Shown here piece by piece: positions 60,948-64,000 of a stretch of 64,000 nt of DNA. Source of the DNA: M3007 sp044347755 (lineage in GTDB: Bacteria > Bacteroidota > Bacteroidia > Chitinophagales > Saprospiraceae); contig JBIKUE010000003.1 of the NCBI GenBank assembly GCA_044347755.1, positions 55,059 to 119,058 of the forward strand, given 5' to 3'. Numbering within the stretch: position 1 is the first letter of the stretch; every line of letters begins with the position of its first letter. Under the pieces are notes generated by a model, which saw only the letters and a program-made list of their open reading frames with translations, did not search any database and was not told where the DNA came from. A program made the position numbers and the translations under genes.

Positions 60948-63296
60948 TTAATGTGTGATCACAAGTTTGGATACGCTTTGCCCACATTGAACAAGGTACA
61001 AACCTGCCGGCCAATGTTGAACATCAATAATTTGAAATTGCTGGGCGATGGAACGATAAACGAATGCACCCATTGCATTCGTGATGGTTATTAAACCTTC
61101 CGTTTCAACCTCACTTATTTCGATTTTCACCTGAGTTGATCCTGGATTAGGGTTAACAACTATGACTCCATTACCTCGCAGTCCTGGCTCTCCAGTAGAA
61201 ACAGTTCCATTGAATGCATTAAACGTTGGATCCTGAATAACAAATGGCCCTGTGCCGTTAGGCAGCCTGGCAAAACCTTTATCGGCAACCTGCTGGTCAA
61301 AACTGATATTATCCAGAAAAGCACTCTGGGGGTCTACTAAACTGATCGTTTCTCCAGATGCTGACAACCTGAAACTAGCATGCAAAGGTCCCTGGGCACC
61401 ATCTTCATCTGCCCAAACAATAAGATAACCGTTTGCTGGTATGATAGTACCTTCCGGAAAAATCCACTTCCGTAAGTTAGTTGGGTTATCTGATAGGGCA
61501 TAGTCTGATAAATCTACCGTATTGGCACTCAGATTATGCAGTTCGATCCAATCATCATATTCACCAGCCTCATCGGAAGCGGTAAGGGTGTTGGAAGCCA
61601 TGAGCTCATTAATTATTACTGAAGGATTTGCCACCCATGCTGCACCGGTGTAGTAATAGAAAACATCATGTTCTGCACCTTTTGGGTAAAATGTGAGGGT
61701 TTTGGCTGTGTTATTAGCTGCAGCTTGTATGTAAAAGCGCACCAGTGTTCCCGTACTGTAACCGGGAATTTCAGCACCAAAAACACCATCTCCTGCAGCT
61801 CCATCATCGTGTTGGCCATCATCATACATGAGGGTTTTGGAGAAATGACCATAGGCTCCAGGGCAATAAAAAAGGGTCACTTCAGAAATGCCATTAGCGG
61901 AGGTGACAGCGGACTGGATATGAACGGCTTCATCGGCTGCTGGATCTTTCCATATACCGGCTTGATTTTTCATAATTACATTACTGATGTCAGGCCCAAC
62001 TACATTCATCTCTGCATTAGACAATAACGTATTCCTGTGGTTGAGCACAAACGTCTTGATCGTCTGCCTTTCTGAATTGTACTGCGAATTAGAGTACAGT
62101 TTTTTGGGATCGGCCTGAACTGCAGCTCCAATCAAATTGTGGTATTGGTCTACCAAGGAATTGAATTCAGTGGTATTCATTTCATCTTCGATCAATGTTC
62201 TGAAATGGGCTAAATACCGTTGGCGTATACTTGGCACCGCGAGCAACCTATTCAATAAAGGGTAGTTTACCTTGGTTTGGTTGTAAAACACACCCCAATT
62301 AACAGCGTTGGATTTCATGACTGTATTGCCGTCAAACTCCAAAGGTGTCATCCGCTGCGTTTCAGGATCCCAATACAGGTAGTAGTCCATTTTTCCCTTG
62401 AAAACATAACTATCATCGTCAGAAAAGGCGATTTCGGACGCCAGAAACCATAAGGTTCTGTCCAGATCAAGCACCTCTGAGACCTCTGTCTCCAGATTGC
62501 TCAAAGGCGTTGTATTCAATACCTCACAGGTGGTCACCAAATCATCCCAGGGGTTTGTTTTGGTGGTGTTTTTCAAAGTATAGTACGCTTTATAGGTAGT
62601 GGTATCAGGCCCCAGGTAATTCAACCCTCCTGTGCCATCTCCCCAACCACCGCCTTGTCCGGGACCGCCGCCTCCGGAAGGACGATCTGCACGCCAGCGG
62701 GTGCCATTATTGCTAAAGAACCACTCCTGGATGTAATCACCGTTAATTTGCTGAACATTAGGATACACCCCCCAATTAAGACCATTAATTTTAAGCGTTA
62801 CGAAATTGGCTTTTGCTGCAGGTATATGCCTGCGAATCTGGTGTAAATAGGAAACCTCCCGCATAAAGGAAGCATCATCAAATGCATTATTCAGGTTTAG
62901 GGTAGAATAACCATTGATATCCTGGCCCTCCACGAAGGCATCCAGCGTGATGTTGAATGATTTTTTATCTGAAGTCTGAATCTGCGTATAAGAGGTGTTA
63001 CCCTTAAAACGCACCCCGACATTAAAAAAAGTGTCGTTTGCCACAATCATCGTTGCTGGAATGTCCGTTTTGCTGATGTAGTTGGTTTTCATCAAATTCC
63101 AAAAGTCGGGCTGATCAAACCATAGCTGAATTTCCTGAAAACTGGTTTCATCATAGAAACCTGAAACTGGACGACCATTGGTGTACAAAATATGCTCATC
63201 CTCTCCAAAATACATGGTACTGGGAAGATTTTGTGCATTGGATTGGGAGATCCCGTAAAAGAAGAAAAGAAAAGCAAGTAAGGTTACCGATTTCAT
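60948..63296 (-). CDS. CotH-like kinase domain protein with lamin-tail domain and T9SS domain
   Basis: 782 residues from ATG 63296 (signal peptide MKSVTLLAFLFFFYGISQS). Residues about 60-420 resemble the CotH family (GNTSYTQIQTSDKKSFNITL; AFDDASFMREVSYLHQIRR; MDYYLYWDPETQRMTPLEFD), some of which are secreted protein kinases. About 560-680 is a lamin-tail domain (VIINELMASNTLTASDEAGE; WIELHNLSANTVDLSDYALS). The end (VVNPNPGSTQVKIEISEVE to SKLVITH) is a type A T9SS sorting domain. Surface or extracellular location is expected. It starts an operon with the choice-of-anchor V gene. Confidence 0.86.
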   Translation of the reverse strand: MKSVTLLAFLFFFYGISQSNAQNLPSTMYFGEDEHILYTNGRPVSGFYDETSFQEIQLWFDQPDFWNLMKTNYISKTDIPATMIVANDTFFNVGVRFKGNTSYTQIQTSDKKSFNITLDAFVEGQDINGYSTLNLNNAFDDASFMREVSYLHQIRRHIPAAKANFVTLKINGLNWGVYPNVQQINGDYIQEWFFSNNGTRWRADRPSGGGGPGQGGGWGDGTGGLNYLGPDTTTYKAYYTLKNTTKTNPWDDLVTTCEVLNTTPLSNLETEVSEVLDLDRTLWFLASEIAFSDDDSYVFKGKMDYYLYWDPETQRMTPLEFDGNTVMKSNAVNWGVFYNQTKVNYPLLNRLLAVPSIRQRYLAHFRTLIEDEMNTTEFNSLVDQYHNLIGAAVQADPKKLYSNSQYNSERQTIKTFVLNHRNTLLSNAEMNVVGPDISNVIMKNQAGIWKDPAADEAVHIQSAVTSANGISEVTLFYCPGAYGHFSKTLMYDDGQHDDGAAGDGVFGAEIPGYSTGTLVRFYIQAAANNTAKTLTFYPKGAEHDVFYYYTGAAWVANPSVIINELMASNTLTASDEAGEYDDWIELHNLSANTVDLSDYALSDNPTNLRKWIFPEGTIIPANGYLIVWADEDGAQGPLHASFRLSASGETISLVDPQSAFLDNISFDQQVADKGFARLPNGTGPFVIQDPTFNAFNGTVSTGEPGLRGNGVIVVNPNPGSTQVKIEISEVETEGLITITNAMGAFVYRSIAQQFQIIDVQHWPAGLYLVQCGQSVSKLVITH

Positions 63297-63611
63297 ATGA
63301 AGAAATAGTGATGGATTTAGGTGCAAATCTCAGGAAGATCGAACCTTAAATTAAATGGGAAAAATCCATTTATCAGAATACAAGTGGGAAAACTATGCTA
63401 AATATGCTGACTAAAATGCAAAGAATCGTGCAAAAGTCAGCAACTGACATAAAATCATTCAGTCAGGCTTTGCCATTTGACTGAACTGTTTTATGCTAGT
63501 TTAAATGAGCGGAGTTACACAACACGATTTTTTTAGAATCCGGTTGCGTAGTTTATAAAATTAATAAGATTTTGGGCAAAGATTTGTCCACCAATCAATA
63601 GCACAACCTTT
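63297..63611. other. divergent intergenic region with GTCAG/TGAC inverted repeats
   Basis: The 315-base gap between the CotH gene and the Crp/Fnr-like gene holds GTCAG-N3-CTGAC (63436-63448) and TTCAGTCA-N12-TGACTGAA (63458-63485). Such dyads could be binding sites of the adjacent Crp/Fnr-type protein or another regulator. No gene is seen. Confidence 0.4.
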
Positions 63612-63893
63612 ATGGAAGATTTGATTGAACGGTTTATGCGCATATATGCCTTGCGTCAGCCAGAGTTAAGTATATTTGTTTCTTGTTGGAAACCAGTTGT
63701 TTATAATAAAGGCACTCATCTGCTCAATGAAGGAAAGGTGAGTGACTATCTTTACTTTGTCCATAAAGGAGCGGTTCGTATCTATTATCTAAAAGACGAA
63801 AAAGAAATAACCGAATGGCTGACGCTGGACAACAACTTTTTCTTTTCTATTCAAAGTTTTTTCAATCGGACACCTAGTGGATCGTGCGATTAG
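63612..63893 (+). pseudogene. Crp/Fnr-type regulator truncated by an insertion element
   Basis: The first 88 or so residues match the cyclic-nucleotide-binding domain of Bacteroidota Crp/Fnr regulators (GTHLLNEGKVSDYLYFVHKG; VRIYYLKDEKEITEWLTLDN; FFSIQSFFNRTPS). The normal protein has about 190 residues with a C-terminal helix-turn-helix. Here the frame ends four codons after TPS, where the sequence changes to an insertion element. The regulator is therefore probably inactive. The rest of it would lie beyond the right edge, after the element. Confidence 0.75.
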
Positions 63894-64000
63894 TTTTTAA
63901 GATTTCATGTATATTTCGGCCTAAAATATCTTATGTCATGAAAACATTTGATTTAAAGGCCGAAGATCGGAGTTCATTGAAAGAATTGTTGCAAAAAGGA
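63877..64000. mobile_element. left part of an insertion sequence, probably IS630-like
   Basis: It interrupts the Crp/Fnr-like gene after a TA dinucleotide at 63875-63876, and IS630-type elements insert at TA. The predicted transposase begins at 63938. The right end is outside the window, so inverted repeats and the duplication cannot be checked. Confidence 0.55.
63938..64000 (+). CDS. transposase N-terminus (IS630-like), partial
   Basis: ATG 63938 opens 21 codons to the window edge (MKTFDLKAEDRSSLKELLQK). The pattern resembles the N-terminus of IS630-family transposases, where a short helix (LxxEERxxLxxLLxKG) precedes the helix-turn-helix. Only 21 residues are visible, so the family is tentative. 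Confidence 0.5.
   Translation, partial: MKTFDLKAEDRSSLKELLQKG

Overview
The window reads as ordinary chromosome of a Bacteroidota species, most like the Saprospiria/Chitinophagia. The support is a SusC/SusD pair, several TonB-dependent receptors with carboxypeptidase-like N-terminal domains, four proteins with type IX secretion C-termini, an OmpA with thrombospondin-3 repeats, DUF5686 and DUF5690 proteins, little use of Shine-Dalgarno sequences, and recurrent TAnnTTTG promoter boxes. Base composition looks even and moderately AT-rich. I found no rRNA, tRNA, CRISPR array or prophage. An insertion element begins at the right edge.

Layout. 1-5.8 kb: a cell-wall amidase cut by the left edge, a lone hisA, a small outer-membrane barrel, lysS with a pentapeptide-repeat gene, and a small Spy-like periplasmic protein. 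5.9-15.8 kb: a giant secreted adhesin-like protein, a Kelch protein and a TonB-dependent receptor. 16-22.5 kb: a LytS/LytTR two-component pair, asnB, then pgi and tilS on the minus strand. 22.6-30.9 kb: a DUF5686 protein, a small Cys-containing protein and a susC-susD pair.

31.0-45.4 kb is the most interesting part and looks like a phosphorus-economy island. It holds a PhnZ/TmpB-type diiron oxygenase in a tight operon with btaA and btaB (betaine-lipid synthesis), a TonB-dependent receptor, two exported beta-propeller/phosphoesterase proteins, a DUF5690 transporter coupled to a TIGR03364-type (PbfC-like) FAD oxidase, and a GNAT, PhnX-like hydrolase and phosphoesterase operon. A glutathione peroxidase lies inside it. 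The inferred theme is release of phosphate from phosphonates and phosphoesters combined with replacement of phospholipids by phosphorus-free betaine lipids.

45.5-63.3 kb: bacilliredoxin, a GT39-type glycosyltransferase, the OmpA/TSP3 protein, an esterase, a UbiA-type prenyltransferase with purN and a dicarboxylate symporter, lpxH, and an OppC-like permease with a GHMP (mevalonate-type) kinase. These are followed by a trifunctional kinase, M23 peptidase and class III aminotransferase fusion that may also belong to aminophosphonate, phosphoethanolamine or hydroxylysine metabolism. Two type IX secreted proteins (choice-of-anchor V and CotH/lamin-tail) close this block. At 63.6 kb a Crp/Fnr-type regulator gene is cut after about 88 codons by what looks like an insertion sequence whose transposase runs off the right edge.

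Structured intergenic DNA is common: strong hairpin terminators, two inverted minisatellite-like arrays between convergent genes, a palindromic MITE-like element, and a perfect hairpin between susC and susD. Functions are assigned from recognised motifs and neighbourhood. No database search was run.
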